DNA from: Pseudomonas sp. ADAK13
GTDB taxonomy: Bacteria; Pseudomonadota; Gammaproteobacteria; Pseudomonadales; Pseudomonadaceae
Length of the DNA stretch: 64,000 nt
Assembly: GCF_012935715.1 (NCBI RefSeq)
Contig: NZ_CP052860.1
Coordinates: 2,418,001-2,482,000, forward strand
Direction of reading: 5' to 3'
The translations under genes and the position numbers were made by a program. Below are positions 8,913-18,772 of this stretch, piece after piece (position 1 is the first letter of the stretch; each line of letters starts with the position of its first letter). The notes beneath the pieces are model-generated. The model did not search any database. It was not told the DNA's origin and saw nothing but the letters and a program-made list of their open reading frames with translations.

Positions 8913-10202
8913 ATGCATCCGAATGACGATGACCGCACCCAGTTCATGCCGCGCCCGGGTGGCCGTGCGCCGGAGCCGGTTCGTGCAGAGCCGGCGCCGC
9001 TGTCGATGCCGGCTGCGCCGATCCTGACGGGCAAGGCCCAAGGCCTGAACCCGCTGGAAAGCGCCGCCGGCCCGCTGCTGTCGCTGCTGACGCGCCTGCG
9101 CAACACGATTGCCCACCCGGCGCCGTCGAGCCTGCGCGCGCAGTTACTGGCCTACCTGCGCCAGTTCGAAGAGCGTGCCGAAGCCGCCGGTGTGGCGCGC
9201 AATGACGTGCTGCTGGCGCGTTACGCGCTGTGCACCGCCCTCGATGAAGCGGTGCTGAGCACGCCGTGGGGCAGCACCAGTGACTGGGGCAAACAGAGCC
9301 TGCTGATCACCGTGCACAACGAAGCCTGGGGCGGCGAAAAGGTTTTCCAACTGTTGGATCACTGCCTGCAAAGCCCGCGCGAACGCCTGTACCTGCTGGA
9401 GCTGTTGTACCTGTGCCTGTGCCTGGGGTTCGAAGGCCGCTACCGCGTGATGAATGACGGCCGCAGCCAGTTGGAAGCCCTGCGTGAGCGCACCGCGGCG
9501 GCGATTCGCAGTGCCCGTGGCGAGCATGAGCGCGAGCTGTCGCCCCACTGGCGTGGCGTGACCGTGGCCCGCGATCGCCTGGCGCAATTCATGCCGCCGT
9601 GGATCGCCGTGGCCATCGGCGTGGCGCTGCTGCTGGCGTTGCTGTTCGGGTTGCGGATGAAACTGGCGTCGGATGCGGAACCGGTGTTCAAGAATATTCA
9701 CGCCTTGGGCGAGATCCCGGTACAAGCCATCGACCGTCCGGTAGCCCAGCCGAAAATCATCGAGCGGCCGCGCCTGGCGGGCTTCCTGGTGGAAGACATC
9801 AAGGCCGGTCGCGTCGCGGTAGAGGATGCCGTCGACCGTTCGGTGGTGACCATCCGTGGCGATGAGCTGTTCGCCTCGGCCAGCTCCAGCATCGTCGATG
9901 ACTTCCAGCCGCTGATGCTGCGCATCGCCGACGCCATCCGCAAGGTCAAGGGTCAGGTGCGCGTCACCGGCCACAGCGATAACCGTCCGATTGCCACCCT
10001 GCGGTTCCCGTCCAACTGGGCGCTGTCCGAGGCGCGGGCCAAGTCGGTGCTGGAGATTCTCGCGGCCAAGACCGGCCAGCCGGAACGCTTCAGCGCCGAA
10101 GGCCGCAGCGACACCGAGCCGGTGGCGACCAACGCCACCGCCGAAGGCCGTGCGCGCAATCGCCGGGTAGAAATCACCGTATTGGCGGAGGGGGTCGAGT
10201 GA
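8913..10202 (+). CDS. tssL: TssL with C-terminal OmpA-like peptidoglycan-binding domain
   Basis: TssL (DotU/IcmH) is an inner-membrane component of the TssJLM complex. The 429-residue protein has a disordered N-terminus (~1-45), the cytoplasmic DotU helical domain (ending near residue 215) and one transmembrane helix at about 228-248 (WIAVAIGVALLLALLFGL). The periplasmic OmpA/MotB domain at ~310-429 has VRVTGHSDNRPI and ARNRRVEITV. The OmpA extension makes this an evolved TssL that can anchor to cell wall directly, so no separate TagL is needed. Its stop overlaps the tssM GTG start by 4 bases. Confidence 0.96.
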   Translation: MHPNDDDRTQFMPRPGGRAPEPVRAEPAPLSMPAAPILTGKAQGLNPLESAAGPLLSLLTRLRNTIAHPAPSSLRAQLLAYLRQFEERAEAAGVARNDVLLARYALCTALDEAVLSTPWGSTSDWGKQSLLITVHNEAWGGEKVFQLLDHCLQSPRERLYLLELLYLCLCLGFEGRYRVMNDGRSQLEALRERTAAAIRSARGEHERELSPHWRGVTVARDRLAQFMPPWIAVAIGVALLLALLFGLRMKLASDAEPVFKNIHALGEIPVQAIDRPVAQPKIIERPRLAGFLVEDIKAGRVAVEDAVDRSVVTIRGDELFASASSSIVDDFQPLMLRIADAIRKVKGQVRVTGHSDNRPIATLRFPSNWALSEARAKSVLEILAAKTGQPERFSAEGRSDTEPVATNATAEGRARNRRVEITVLAEGVE

Positions 10203-13200
10203 AGGCGTTTTTCAGTTTTGTGATTCGCTGGGTGATCCCGTTGCTGGGCCTGATCGCCCTGAGCCTGATCATCTGGTTTGTGGGCCCGTTGCTTGATGTG
10301 CTGGTGCCGGAAGGGCGCCGCTGGGCGCTGATCATCCTGGTGTTCGCGGTGTGGATTGCCTACCGCGTGTTCCGGATTATCCAGGCCCGCCGTCAGGCTG
10401 CTGAAGTGATGCGCAGCCTCGCCGCAGAAACCCCGCCGGACCCTGCCAGCGTCGCCACCGCCGAAGAGCTGGCGACCCTGCGCCAGCGCATGGACGAAGC
10501 CCTGGCCCTGTTGAAAAAGGCCAAGCTGGGCGGTGACGAGCGCCGCAACCTGTACGAGCTGCCGTGGTACGTGATCATCGGCCCGCCGGGTTCGGGCAAG
10601 ACCACCGCGCTGGTCAATTCCGGGCTGCATTTTCCGCTGGCTGCGCAACTGGGTGCCGGTGCGGTGCGTGGCGTGGGCGGTACGCGCAATTGCGATTGGT
10701 GGTTTACCGACCAGGCCGTATTGCTCGACACCGCTGGCCGCTACACCACCCAGGACAGCAACTCCACGGTGGACAAAGCCGCCTGGCTGGGCTTCCTCGA
10801 CCTGCTGAAAAAGCAGCGTTCCCGGCGCCCGATTGACGGTGCGTTTATTGCCATCAGCCTCTCGGACCTGCTGCTGGGCAGCGACGTCGAGCGCGCCGCC
10901 CATGCCGCCGCGATCCGCCTGCGTATCCAGGAGTTGTACACCCAACTGGGCGTGCGTTTCCCGATCTACCTGATGCTGACCAAGCTCGACCTGGTGCCGG
11001 GCTTCATGGAGTTCTTCGACAACCTGAGCAAGGAAGAGCGCGCCCAGGTGTGGGGCATGACGTTCGCCCTGGACGATGGCAAGAACACCGACAGCCCGCT
11101 GGCCCACCTGCAAAGCGAATTCGCCGGCCTGGAACAGCGCCTCAACGAGCGCCTGGTGGAACGCCTGCAACAGGAACGCGACCCGGCGCGCCGCGACCTG
11201 ATCTACGGCTTTCCGCAGCAGTTCGGCGCGCTGAAGGATTGCCTGCAAGGTTTCCTCGAAGGAGTGTTCAAACCCAACGCCTTCGAAGAGCGCGTATTGC
11301 TGCGTGGCGTGTATTTCACCAGCGGCACCCAGGAAGGCAGCCCGATCGATCGCTTGATCGGCGCCATGGCCCAGAGCATGAACCTGGACCGCCAGCACCT
11401 GGCGCGCCAGACCGGCACCGGGCGCAGCTACTTCATCGAAAAACTGTTCACCGCCGTGGCCTTTGCCGAGCGTGGCCTGGTGGGCGTCAACCCGAAGGTG
11501 GAGCGCCGGCGCAAGTGGATTGCCCGTGGTGTGCTGGCCGCAACCGTAGCGTTGGTGCTGGTGGTGAGCACCCTGTGGTGGGTGAGTTATCGCGCCAATC
11601 AGGCCTATATCGCCCAGGTCGACCAGAAGGTCGCGCCGTTGGGCCAGACCGTACAGAACCTCAGCCCGGCACAGCGCGAAGTGCTCGCGGTATTGCCGTT
11701 GCTCAACGCCGTGAAGCACCTGGCGGGCGACTCGCCGAGCTGGTCCGAAGGCTTGGGCCTGTATCAGGGCGACATGCTCGAAGCCGAGTCCGCGAGTGTC
11801 TACCGCAAGCTGTTGATCGCCGTGTTCGCGCCCCGTTTGGTGACGCGCATCGAGGAGCAACTGCACGGCGGCGGCAATTCCGATTTCCTCTACGAAGGCT
11901 TGAAGGCCTATCTGATGCTCGCGGATAACGAGCATTACGACCCGGACTTCATCAAGGCCTGGATCGCCCTGGACTGGGACCGCAACCTGCCGCGCGACCT
12001 GCCGGCGGATCAGCGCCAGGCCTTGATCGGGCACTTGCAGGCCTTGTTCGAACGGCATCCGCCCAGCGCCCGTCTCGACCCACGCTTGATCGACGACCTG
12101 CGCCGGCAACTGCAACAACTGCCGGTGGCCCAACGTGTGTACGACCGGATCAAGCGCCAGAAACTGCCCGAAGGCGTGCCGGATTTTCGCATCAATGAGG
12201 CAGCGGGCCGCGATGCGGCGCTGGTGTTCAGTCGCAAAAGCGGCAAGCCGTTGGGCGAGCCCTTGAGCGGCTTCTTCACCGCCAAGGGCTATCGTCAGGG
12301 CTTCCTGCTGACCAGCCTGAACCAGGCCGGCACCCTCGCCGAAGAGCAATGGGTACTGGGCCACGAGCAGGCCGATCAACAGAACGTGGTCAGCCTCGCC
12401 GCCGACGTGCGTCGCCTGTATTTCCAGGACTATCAGCGCCAGTGGGACGCCTTGCTGGCGGATATCGACTTTGTGCCGATCACCAGCGTGGCCCAGGCGG
12501 CCGATGTTTTACGGGTGATCTCGGGGCCGACGTCGCCGCTGAAAAAGCTGCTGGTGGCGGTCTCCAAGGAAACCGATTTGCAGGCGGAAGAGCGTCTGCT
12601 GGCGGCCAAGGGCGCGCCGGTGGAAGGCGGCGTGGACAAGCTCAAGGAGCGCCTCGGCAGCCTGTTGGGTCAGGACCAGCCGAGCGCCAATGCACCGGCT
12701 GCCAGTGAAGACCCGGTGACGGCGCACTTCGCCGAACTCAACAGCATCGTCAGCAAGAGCGAAGGCGAACCCGCGGCCATCGACGGCCTGCTGGCGGACA
12801 TGAACGCGCTGTATGTGCAGGTCAGCGCGATGGTCGGGGCCAGCGGCGATGCGCTGCTCGGCGAAGCGAAAAACCAGGCAGCGGCAGCGGCCACGCGGGT
12901 CAGCCTGAATGCCGAACGCCAGCCACCGCTGGTACAGGGCATGGTCAAGTCGGTGGTCAACTCCACCACCAACAGCATGATGGGCGGGGTGCGCAACCAA
13001 CTGAATGCGGCGTGGGTCAGCGAAGTGGTGAACGTGTATCGCCAGTCCCTGGCCGGGCGTTATCCGATGTCGCCAGGCAGTGCGCGGGACGCGACCCTGG
13101 ATGACTTCGGCCAGTTCTTTGGGGTGGGCGGGGTGATGGACAACTACTTCCGCAAGTACCTGCAACCTTACGTCGACACCTCCACGCAAACCTGGCGCTG

Positions 13201-13699
13201 GCAGCCGGGTGCGGCGCAGAAGCTCGGCATCGCGCCGGGTGTGCTGCAAACCTTCCAGCGGGCGGCGACCATTCGCGATGCGTTTTTCCGCGCCGGTGGC
13301 ACTCAGCCGATCGTGCGCTTTGAACTCAAGCCGGTGGCGATGGACGCGACCATCACCCAGTTCCTGCTGGACCTCGACGGCCAACAATTGAGCTACGACC
13401 ACGGCCCGAGCCGGCCGGTCGCGATGCAATGGCCCAACCCCGGCAGCATTGGCGTGGTGCGCATTTCCATCCTGCCACCCTCGGCCAGCGGGCGCTCCGG
13501 CGTGACGCTGGACGGGCCGTGGGCGTGGTTCCGGCTGCTTGAGCAGTCCGACCTGACGGCCGGCAATTCGCCGGACCGCTTCAACCTGCGGCTGCGGGTC
13601 GATGGCGCGAGCATCTCTTATGAGCTGCGGGCCAACAGCGCCTTTAACCCGTTCAAGAGTCGCGTGCTTAACGGCTTCAGCCTGCCGGAGCGGCTATGA
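10199..13699 (+). CDS. tssM: TssM (IcmF), type VI inner-membrane complex protein
   Basis: TssM spans the inner membrane and reaches across the periplasm to TssJ. The 1166-residue product has two N-terminal membrane helices (~7-30 and ~40-57) and a cytoplasmic domain with an intact Walker A motif GPPGSGKTT near residue 127. A third helix (~443-464) precedes the large periplasmic IcmF-related and VasK domains. The C-terminus (ISYELRANSAFNPFK) matches family ends. Translation starts at GTG 10199 within the tssL stop (GTGA), and the tagF ATG overlaps its own stop, so the three genes look translationally coupled. Confidence 0.97.
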   Translation: MKAFFSFVIRWVIPLLGLIALSLIIWFVGPLLDVLVPEGRRWALIILVFAVWIAYRVFRIIQARRQAAEVMRSLAAETPPDPASVATAEELATLRQRMDEALALLKKAKLGGDERRNLYELPWYVIIGPPGSGKTTALVNSGLHFPLAAQLGAGAVRGVGGTRNCDWWFTDQAVLLDTAGRYTTQDSNSTVDKAAWLGFLDLLKKQRSRRPIDGAFIAISLSDLLLGSDVERAAHAAAIRLRIQELYTQLGVRFPIYLMLTKLDLVPGFMEFFDNLSKEERAQVWGMTFALDDGKNTDSPLAHLQSEFAGLEQRLNERLVERLQQERDPARRDLIYGFPQQFGALKDCLQGFLEGVFKPNAFEERVLLRGVYFTSGTQEGSPIDRLIGAMAQSMNLDRQHLARQTGTGRSYFIEKLFTAVAFAERGLVGVNPKVERRRKWIARGVLAATVALVLVVSTLWWVSYRANQAYIAQVDQKVAPLGQTVQNLSPAQREVLAVLPLLNAVKHLAGDSPSWSEGLGLYQGDMLEAESASVYRKLLIAVFAPRLVTRIEEQLHGGGNSDFLYEGLKAYLMLADNEHYDPDFIKAWIALDWDRNLPRDLPADQRQALIGHLQALFERHPPSARLDPRLIDDLRRQLQQLPVAQRVYDRIKRQKLPEGVPDFRINEAAGRDAALVFSRKSGKPLGEPLSGFFTAKGYRQGFLLTSLNQAGTLAEEQWVLGHEQADQQNVVSLAADVRRLYFQDYQRQWDALLADIDFVPITSVAQAADVLRVISGPTSPLKKLLVAVSKETDLQAEERLLAAKGAPVEGGVDKLKERLGSLLGQDQPSANAPAASEDPVTAHFAELNSIVSKSEGEPAAIDGLLADMNALYVQVSAMVGASGDALLGEAKNQAAAAATRVSLNAERQPPLVQGMVKSVVNSTTNSMMGGVRNQLNAAWVSEVVNVYRQSLAGRYPMSPGSARDATLDDFGQFFGVGGVMDNYFRKYLQPYVDTSTQTWRWQPGAAQKLGIAPGVLQTFQRAATIRDAFFRAGGTQPIVRFELKPVAMDATITQFLLDLDGQQLSYDHGPSRPVAMQWPNPGSIGVVRISILPPSASGRSGVTLDGPWAWFRLLEQSDLTAGNSPDRFNLRLRVDGASISYELRANSAFNPFKSRVLNGFSLPERL

Positions 13700-14349
13700 C
13701 CACGTTGGGTTTCTACGGCAAGTTGGCCAGCCGCGGCGACTTTGTCAGCCGCGCGCTGCCCCAGAGTTTTATCGGCCCTTGGGACAGTTGGCTGGCGTCC
13801 GGATTGCTTGCCAGCCAGAACCACCTTGGGGCTGGCTGGTTGAACGCTTACCTGGTCAGCCCGCTGTGGCGCTTCGTGTTGGCGCCGGGGGTGTGCGGGC
13901 CGGACGCGGCGGTGGGTGTGGTGATGCCGAGCATTGACCGGGTTGGGCGCTATTTCCCGCTGACCGTCGCTGCGCTGTTGGATCACGATACCGACCCGGC
14001 CTCCCTCGTCGCCGGCCCGGACGCCTGGTTTGAGCAGGTGGAAGAGCTGCTGCTGAGCACGCTGGATGCCGGCGCTACGTTCGAAGGGTTCAGCGAGGGC
14101 ATCGACAGCCTCGGTGCGCCAGCCTTTCAGCCACGCCTGTCGGGCCGCCGTTTCGCCAGCTTGCAGCGCGTCGATGTCACTGACCCGCAAGGGCGGATGA
14201 GCGCACTCGCCGAGCTGGCCTGCGAAGGCGCGAGCCTGTGGTGGGGCCGTGGTTCGCAACAGATTTCCCCCGGTTTATTGCGGTGTCAGGGCCTGCCTGC
14301 CGCCGGCGATTTTGCGCAATTTTTGCTTGGCCAAGAAGGTGTTGTGTAG
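13696..14349 (+). CDS. tagF: TagF, post-translational T6SS repressor
   Basis: TagF (ImpM/SciT, DUF2094) holds the apparatus inactive independently of the phosphorylation switch, in P. aeruginosa by binding the FHA protein. The 217-residue product opens with the family signature TTLGFYGKLASRGDFVSR, followed by the conserved WDSWLASGL and SPLWRFVLAPGVCG blocks. The ATG overlaps the tssM stop (ATGA), and its own stop is directly followed by the pppA ATG with no gap. Its position between tssM and the phosphatase/kinase pair is the H1-T6SS order. Confidence 0.95.
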   Translation: MTTLGFYGKLASRGDFVSRALPQSFIGPWDSWLASGLLASQNHLGAGWLNAYLVSPLWRFVLAPGVCGPDAAVGVVMPSIDRVGRYFPLTVAALLDHDTDPASLVAGPDAWFEQVEELLLSTLDAGATFEGFSEGIDSLGAPAFQPRLSGRRFASLQRVDVTDPQGRMSALAELACEGASLWWGRGSQQISPGLLRCQGLPAAGDFAQFLLGQEGVV

Positions 14350-15069
14350 ATGCGGTCCACGTTCAAATCCGCCAGCAAAAGCCACGTCGGCATGGTTCGC
14401 CAAGTCAATGAAGACGCCTGCCTCGACCTGCCGGAAAACGGCCTGTGGGTGGTGGCCGACGGCATGGGCGGGCACGCGGCGGGGGACTACGTCAGCAGCC
14501 TGATCGTCGACAGCCTGCGCAGCCTTCCCGTGGGCCGTTCCCTTGAGGAATACACGGCGGCGTTGCGCAGCGACCTGTTGCGGGTCAACGGCGCGGTGCG
14601 CGAAGAAACCGCCCACCGTGGCGTGACCCTGATGGGCAGCACCGTGGTGTTGCTCGCCACCCGGGGCTTGCGCGGCGTGTGCCTGTGGGCCGGTGACAGC
14701 CGCCTGTATCGCCTGCGGGACGGTGTGCTGGAAAGCATCTCCCGCGACCACAGCTACGTGCAGGATTTGCAGGACAGCGGCCTGCTCAGCGAAGCCGATG
14801 CCCGGGTGCATCCACGGGCGAATATCGTCACCCGCGCGATTGGCGTGGAAGCGCAGCTGGCGTTGTCGTCGGTCGACCTGTTGATCGCGCCGGGCGACAG
14901 TTACCTGCTGTGCAGCGACGGCCTGAACAAGACCGTCGAAGACCACGAGATTCGCGAAGTGCTGAGCCATGACGAGCCGGATGAAATCGTCCGCAGCCTG
15001 GTGCACCTGGGCCTCAATCGCGGCGCACCGGACAACATCACTGCCATCGTCGTGAAGGTGTCGACATGA
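14350..15069 (+). CDS. pppA: PppA, PP2C-type phosphatase of the T6SS switch
   Basis: PppA (Stp1) dephosphorylates the FHA protein and so opposes PpkA, allowing the machine to reset. The 239-residue PP2C domain shows the metal-binding motifs in order: VNEDACLDL (around residue 20), VADGMGGHAAGD (around 36-47), LWAGDSRLYRLRDG (around 115) and a C-terminal LCSDGLNKTVED plus NITAIVVKV. It overlaps the ppkA ATG by 4 bases. Confidence 0.96.
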   Translation: MRSTFKSASKSHVGMVRQVNEDACLDLPENGLWVVADGMGGHAAGDYVSSLIVDSLRSLPVGRSLEEYTAALRSDLLRVNGAVREETAHRGVTLMGSTVVLLATRGLRGVCLWAGDSRLYRLRDGVLESISRDHSYVQDLQDSGLLSEADARVHPRANIVTRAIGVEAQLALSSVDLLIAPGDSYLLCSDGLNKTVEDHEIREVLSHDEPDEIVRSLVHLGLNRGAPDNITAIVVKVST

Positions 15070-18068
15070 ACATCCTCATTCCCGGCTACGACATCGAAGG
15101 CGAGATTGGCGTTGGCGCCATGGCCAGCGTGTACCTGGCGACCCAGCGCTCCCTGGAGCGCAAGGTGGCGTTGAAGATCATGGCGGCGGCGCTGGCAGCC
15201 GACCCGAGCTTCTGCGAGCGCTTCCTGCGTGAAGGCAAGACCCTGGCGCGCTTGTCCCACCCGCACACCGTGACCATCCATGACATCGGCAATGTCGGTG
15301 AGCTGTACTACATGGCCATGGAATACCTGCCCAACGGCACGCTCAAGGAGCGCATTGCTGCGGGCCTGACGCCGGAGCAGGGGCTGACGTATATCCGCCA
15401 GATCGCTTCGGCGCTGGGGTATGCCCACGCCCAGGGTTTGGTACACCGCGATGTGAAACCGGCGAACATTCTGTTCCGCGCGGATGGCACGGCGGTGTTG
15501 TCGGACTTTGGTATCGCCAAGTCGCTGGATGATCGCACCCAGTTCACCCAGGCCGGGTTTGCCGTCGGCACACCGAGCTACATGAGCCCGGAACAGGCGC
15601 GGGGCCAGGAGATTGATGGCCGCGCCGACCTGTATGCGTTGGGCGTGGTGCTCTACGAAATCCTGGTGGGCAAGCTGCCGTACAACGGCACCGATGCGCT
15701 TTCCACAGCGCTGGCGCACCTGACTGAACCGCTGCCGGAATTGCCGGTGCACCACGGGCGCTATCAGGAGGTGTTGCGCAAGCTGCTGGCCAAGGACCCG
15801 GCGGGCCGCTTCCCGGATGCGGCGGCGTTGCTGACGGCACTGGACCAGCTGCCGAAAGAAACGCCGGTAGAGGCGACGTTGATTCGGCCTTTGCCGATTC
15901 CGGTCCCCGTCTCGAATGACCTGGCCGGGCTCACGCCGGTTTCCATCGAAATCCCGACCGACAAGCCGCAGCCGCAGCCGGTGCGCCAACCGGTGGTGAC
16001 GCCGACGCAACACGCCGCCGTTTCCGAACAAAACCGTGGGCCGGTGCTGGCGTTGGCGGCGGTTGCCGTGGCGGTCGCGCTGGCGATTGGCGGTGCGAGT
16101 TACTGGTGGTTGAAAGATGACGCGCCAGCCGCCGCGCCGCCGGTTGTCGAGGCCGCCAAAACCGTTACGCCGCCCGCCGCGCAACCTGTGGTCGCGGAGG
16201 CCGACGGCGGTCAACGCCCGCTGCTGATGGCCGGCAAGAAAACCCTGTTCCAGCGTGTATTGAGCAAGCCTGGCGCCAAGCTTTCCCACGAAGCGGGCGG
16301 GGCGCCGGGCGAAGGCTTGCCGGCGTTTTCAGTGCTCTACGTGTATCAGCGCAAGGACATCGATGGCAGCCCGTGGCTGCGTGTTGGCGCCGCCACCGAC
16401 GGGCGCAGCGACGGCTGGTTGCCGGCCACCCAAGTCAGCGACTGGAAGCAGAGCCTGGTGCTCAAGTTCACCGAGCGTTCGGGCCGGGCGCCGGTGATGT
16501 TCCTGCGCCAATCTGCGGAGGTGGAAAAGCTGCTGGCCGATCCGGCAGCGGCGAAAAACCTGCTGCTCAAGGTGCAGAAAAACAGTGAGGACAACCAGCA
16601 GGTGCTGGCGCTGGAACCGACCGCCAGCGCGGTCCCGCAGAACCAGTTTTACCTGCTGCCGATTTTTGATTCCAAAGAGAGCTTCGACGAAAACGGCCAG
16701 CCGGTGCAGTTGCTCAACGTCGCCTCCATCGACCCTGGCAGCACGCCGAACACCGTGGCCAAGGCCGTTGCGCGCGCACCCGTGGCGGATGCCGACGCCT
16801 TCCGCACTGCCGTGGTGCTGGTGGTCGACACCACCGTCTCGATGCAGCCCTATATCGACCAGGTGCGCGACGTGGTGCACGAACTGCAAACCCGCATCGC
16901 CGAACGTGGCGAGCTGGACAGCGTGAGCTTCGGCCTCGTGGGCTTTCGCAACAGCATCAAGAAAACCCCGGGCCTGGAATACGTGGCCAAGACCCTGATC
17001 ACCCTCGACCAGGGCCGCGACCCGCAACGCTTCCTCGACATGGCGCGGCAGGTGAAGGCGTCCACCGTGTCCAGTCACTCGTTCAACGAGGACGCGTTCG
17101 CGGGTGTGATGCAGGCGGTGGAAGGCATGGACTGGTCGGGCTATGGCGGGCGCCTGATCCTGCTGGTGACCGACGCCGGTGCGCTGCGCAAGAATGACCC
17201 GTTCGCGGCCACCCAGATGAACGAAGCCGAAGTGCGCCAGGCGGCATTGGGCAAGCAGATCAAGATCTACGCCCTGCACTTGCGCACCGACGCCGGCAAG
17301 AAAACCCACAGCGGCGCCGAAACCCAATACCGCACCCTGACCGCCGACGCCAACCCGCAGATCGGCGATTTGTACACGCCGGTGCCCGGTGGTGATGTGC
17401 GCAAGTTCGGCGAGCGGGTCGACGAGATCGGTACGGTGTTCGCCAACCTGGTGCATCAGGTGCGCAGCAACACGCCGCAGCCGGTGCCGCTGCTCAGTAC
17501 CGCGCCGACCCTGGCAGACAAGTCCGCCGCCGTCGGTTATGCGATGCACATGGATTTCCTCGGGCGCAAAAGCGCGAGCCAGGCGCCGCAACTGGTGAGT
17601 GCCTGGACCGCCGACCGCGACCTGACCAACACCGCGCTGCCGGCCTTCCAGGTGTGTGTGATGCTGACCAAGTTGCAGCTCAACGATTTGCAGCAGTCCT
17701 TGAAACTGATCGTCGACGCCGCGCGCAAAACCCAGACCTCGCCGAAGGATTTCTTCCAGGAAATTGCCAGCGCCTCGGCCTATATGAGCCGCGATCCACA
17801 GGCCTTGAAAAAAGGCGGCAACCTGGCGGACGGCGGCATCCTTGGCGAGTACCTGGAAGGCCTGCCGTACCGCAGCAAGTCGCTGAACATGACTCAGGAT
17901 TTGTGGCTGTCGTTGAGCGTGGCCGAGCAGGAAGACTTTATCGACGAGCTGGATTCGAAGATCCGCCTCTACGAAACCTTTCACAACGATGTGGCCAACT
18001 GGGTCCGTTTCGGCGATGCCGAGCCGGGCGATGCGTTGTACCGCGTGCCGTTGTCGACGTTGCCGTAA
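15066..18068 (+). CDS. ppkA: PpkA, membrane Ser/Thr kinase with vWA periplasmic domain
   Basis: PpkA phosphorylates the FHA scaffold and switches secretion on. The 1000-residue protein has a complete Hanks kinase domain: glycine loop GVGAMASVY at ~15, Lys37, HRDVKPAN at 127, DFG at 147 and SPEQARG near 174. A Pro-rich linker and one transmembrane helix at ~325-347 follow. The periplasmic part has an SH3-like segment and a von Willebrand A domain whose MIDAS DTTVS lies near residue 587. All catalytic residues are present. It overlaps pppA and tagT, and the envelope proteins TagQRST encoded downstream act upstream of it in the pathway. Confidence 0.96.
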   Translation: MNILIPGYDIEGEIGVGAMASVYLATQRSLERKVALKIMAAALAADPSFCERFLREGKTLARLSHPHTVTIHDIGNVGELYYMAMEYLPNGTLKERIAAGLTPEQGLTYIRQIASALGYAHAQGLVHRDVKPANILFRADGTAVLSDFGIAKSLDDRTQFTQAGFAVGTPSYMSPEQARGQEIDGRADLYALGVVLYEILVGKLPYNGTDALSTALAHLTEPLPELPVHHGRYQEVLRKLLAKDPAGRFPDAAALLTALDQLPKETPVEATLIRPLPIPVPVSNDLAGLTPVSIEIPTDKPQPQPVRQPVVTPTQHAAVSEQNRGPVLALAAVAVAVALAIGGASYWWLKDDAPAAAPPVVEAAKTVTPPAAQPVVAEADGGQRPLLMAGKKTLFQRVLSKPGAKLSHEAGGAPGEGLPAFSVLYVYQRKDIDGSPWLRVGAATDGRSDGWLPATQVSDWKQSLVLKFTERSGRAPVMFLRQSAEVEKLLADPAAAKNLLLKVQKNSEDNQQVLALEPTASAVPQNQFYLLPIFDSKESFDENGQPVQLLNVASIDPGSTPNTVAKAVARAPVADADAFRTAVVLVVDTTVSMQPYIDQVRDVVHELQTRIAERGELDSVSFGLVGFRNSIKKTPGLEYVAKTLITLDQGRDPQRFLDMARQVKASTVSSHSFNEDAFAGVMQAVEGMDWSGYGGRLILLVTDAGALRKNDPFAATQMNEAEVRQAALGKQIKIYALHLRTDAGKKTHSGAETQYRTLTADANPQIGDLYTPVPGGDVRKFGERVDEIGTVFANLVHQVRSNTPQPVPLLSTAPTLADKSAAVGYAMHMDFLGRKSASQAPQLVSAWTADRDLTNTALPAFQVCVMLTKLQLNDLQQSLKLIVDAARKTQTSPKDFFQEIASASAYMSRDPQALKKGGNLADGGILGEYLEGLPYRSKSLNMTQDLWLSLSVAEQEDFIDELDSKIRLYETFHNDVANWVRFGDAEPGDALYRVPLSTLP

Positions 18069-18772
18069 TGCTGAACTTGAGCGCAGTGCACAAGAGCCGG
18101 GGCGTCGGCGCCCAGCGCTACAGCCTGGTGATTCCGGGCCTGCAACTGCGTGCGGGTGAACAGTTGGCGGTGGTGGGGCCGAGTGGCTGTGGCAAGAGCA
18201 CGTTGCTGGATTTGCTCGCGCTGGTGTTGGCGCCGGATCAGGTCGGGCAGTTCGACTTCAACGGTGTCGACATCGCCGGGCTTTGGCGTGGCGATCAGCA
18301 AAGTGAGCTGGCTCGATTGCGCAGCGGGCACCTGGGCTATGTGCTGCAAACCGGTGGCCTGCTGGGTTTTCTCGATGTACGCGGCAACATTGCGCTGTCG
18401 CGGCAACTGCTGGGCTTGAAGGACGACGGCAGCGTGGCGCGGCTGGCTGCGCAGTTGGAGATCACCGATCAGCTGGATAAGAAGCCGGCGGCGTTGTCCG
18501 TGGGCCAGCGTCAGCGGGTCAGTTGCGCGAGGGCTCTGGCCCATGGCCCGCAACTGTTGCTGGCGGATGAGCCCACCGCGGCGCTCGACCCGTTGAACGC
18601 CGAACGTGTGATGCAGGCGTTGCTGGCCCAGGCGCGGAACAACGGCGCGTGCTGCGTGATCGCCACCCATGACGAGCCCTTGGCCCGCGCCAGCGGCTTG
18701 CAGGTACGGCGCATCAGTTGCCGTCGCGATACCGACGGCGGCGTCACTGCGACCCTCGGGGAGGCGTGCTGA
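18068..18772 (+). CDS. tagT: TagT, ABC transporter ATPase of the T6SS signalling module
   Basis: TagT is the ATPase partner of TagS; together they are required for PpkA activation by envelope signals. The 234-residue domain resembles the LolD/MacB class, with Walker A VGPSGCGKST (~35-44), signature LSVGQRQRV (~145), Walker B LLLADEPTAALDP (~163-175) and a switch His in IATHDEP. The ATG shares an A with the ppkA stop (TAATG), and its stop shares bases with the tagS start (TGATG). Confidence 0.92.
   Translation: MLNLSAVHKSRGVGAQRYSLVIPGLQLRAGEQLAVVGPSGCGKSTLLDLLALVLAPDQVGQFDFNGVDIAGLWRGDQQSELARLRSGHLGYVLQTGGLLGFLDVRGNIALSRQLLGLKDDGSVARLAAQLEITDQLDKKPAALSVGQRQRVSCARALAHGPQLLLADEPTAALDPLNAERVMQALLAQARNNGACCVIATHDEPLARASGLQVRRISCRRDTDGGVTATLGEAC

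Noticed and set aside
7419..9116. Very long open frame antisense to tssJ-tssK-tssL (565 codons)
   Set aside because: It runs opposite to three strongly conserved T6SS genes and is low-complexity, with His/Gln/Arg-rich residues typical of a high-GC shadow frame.
9953..12379. Antisense open frame of over 800 codons within tssM
   Set aside because: Composition follows the complement of tssM third-codon bias and it shows no family motif.
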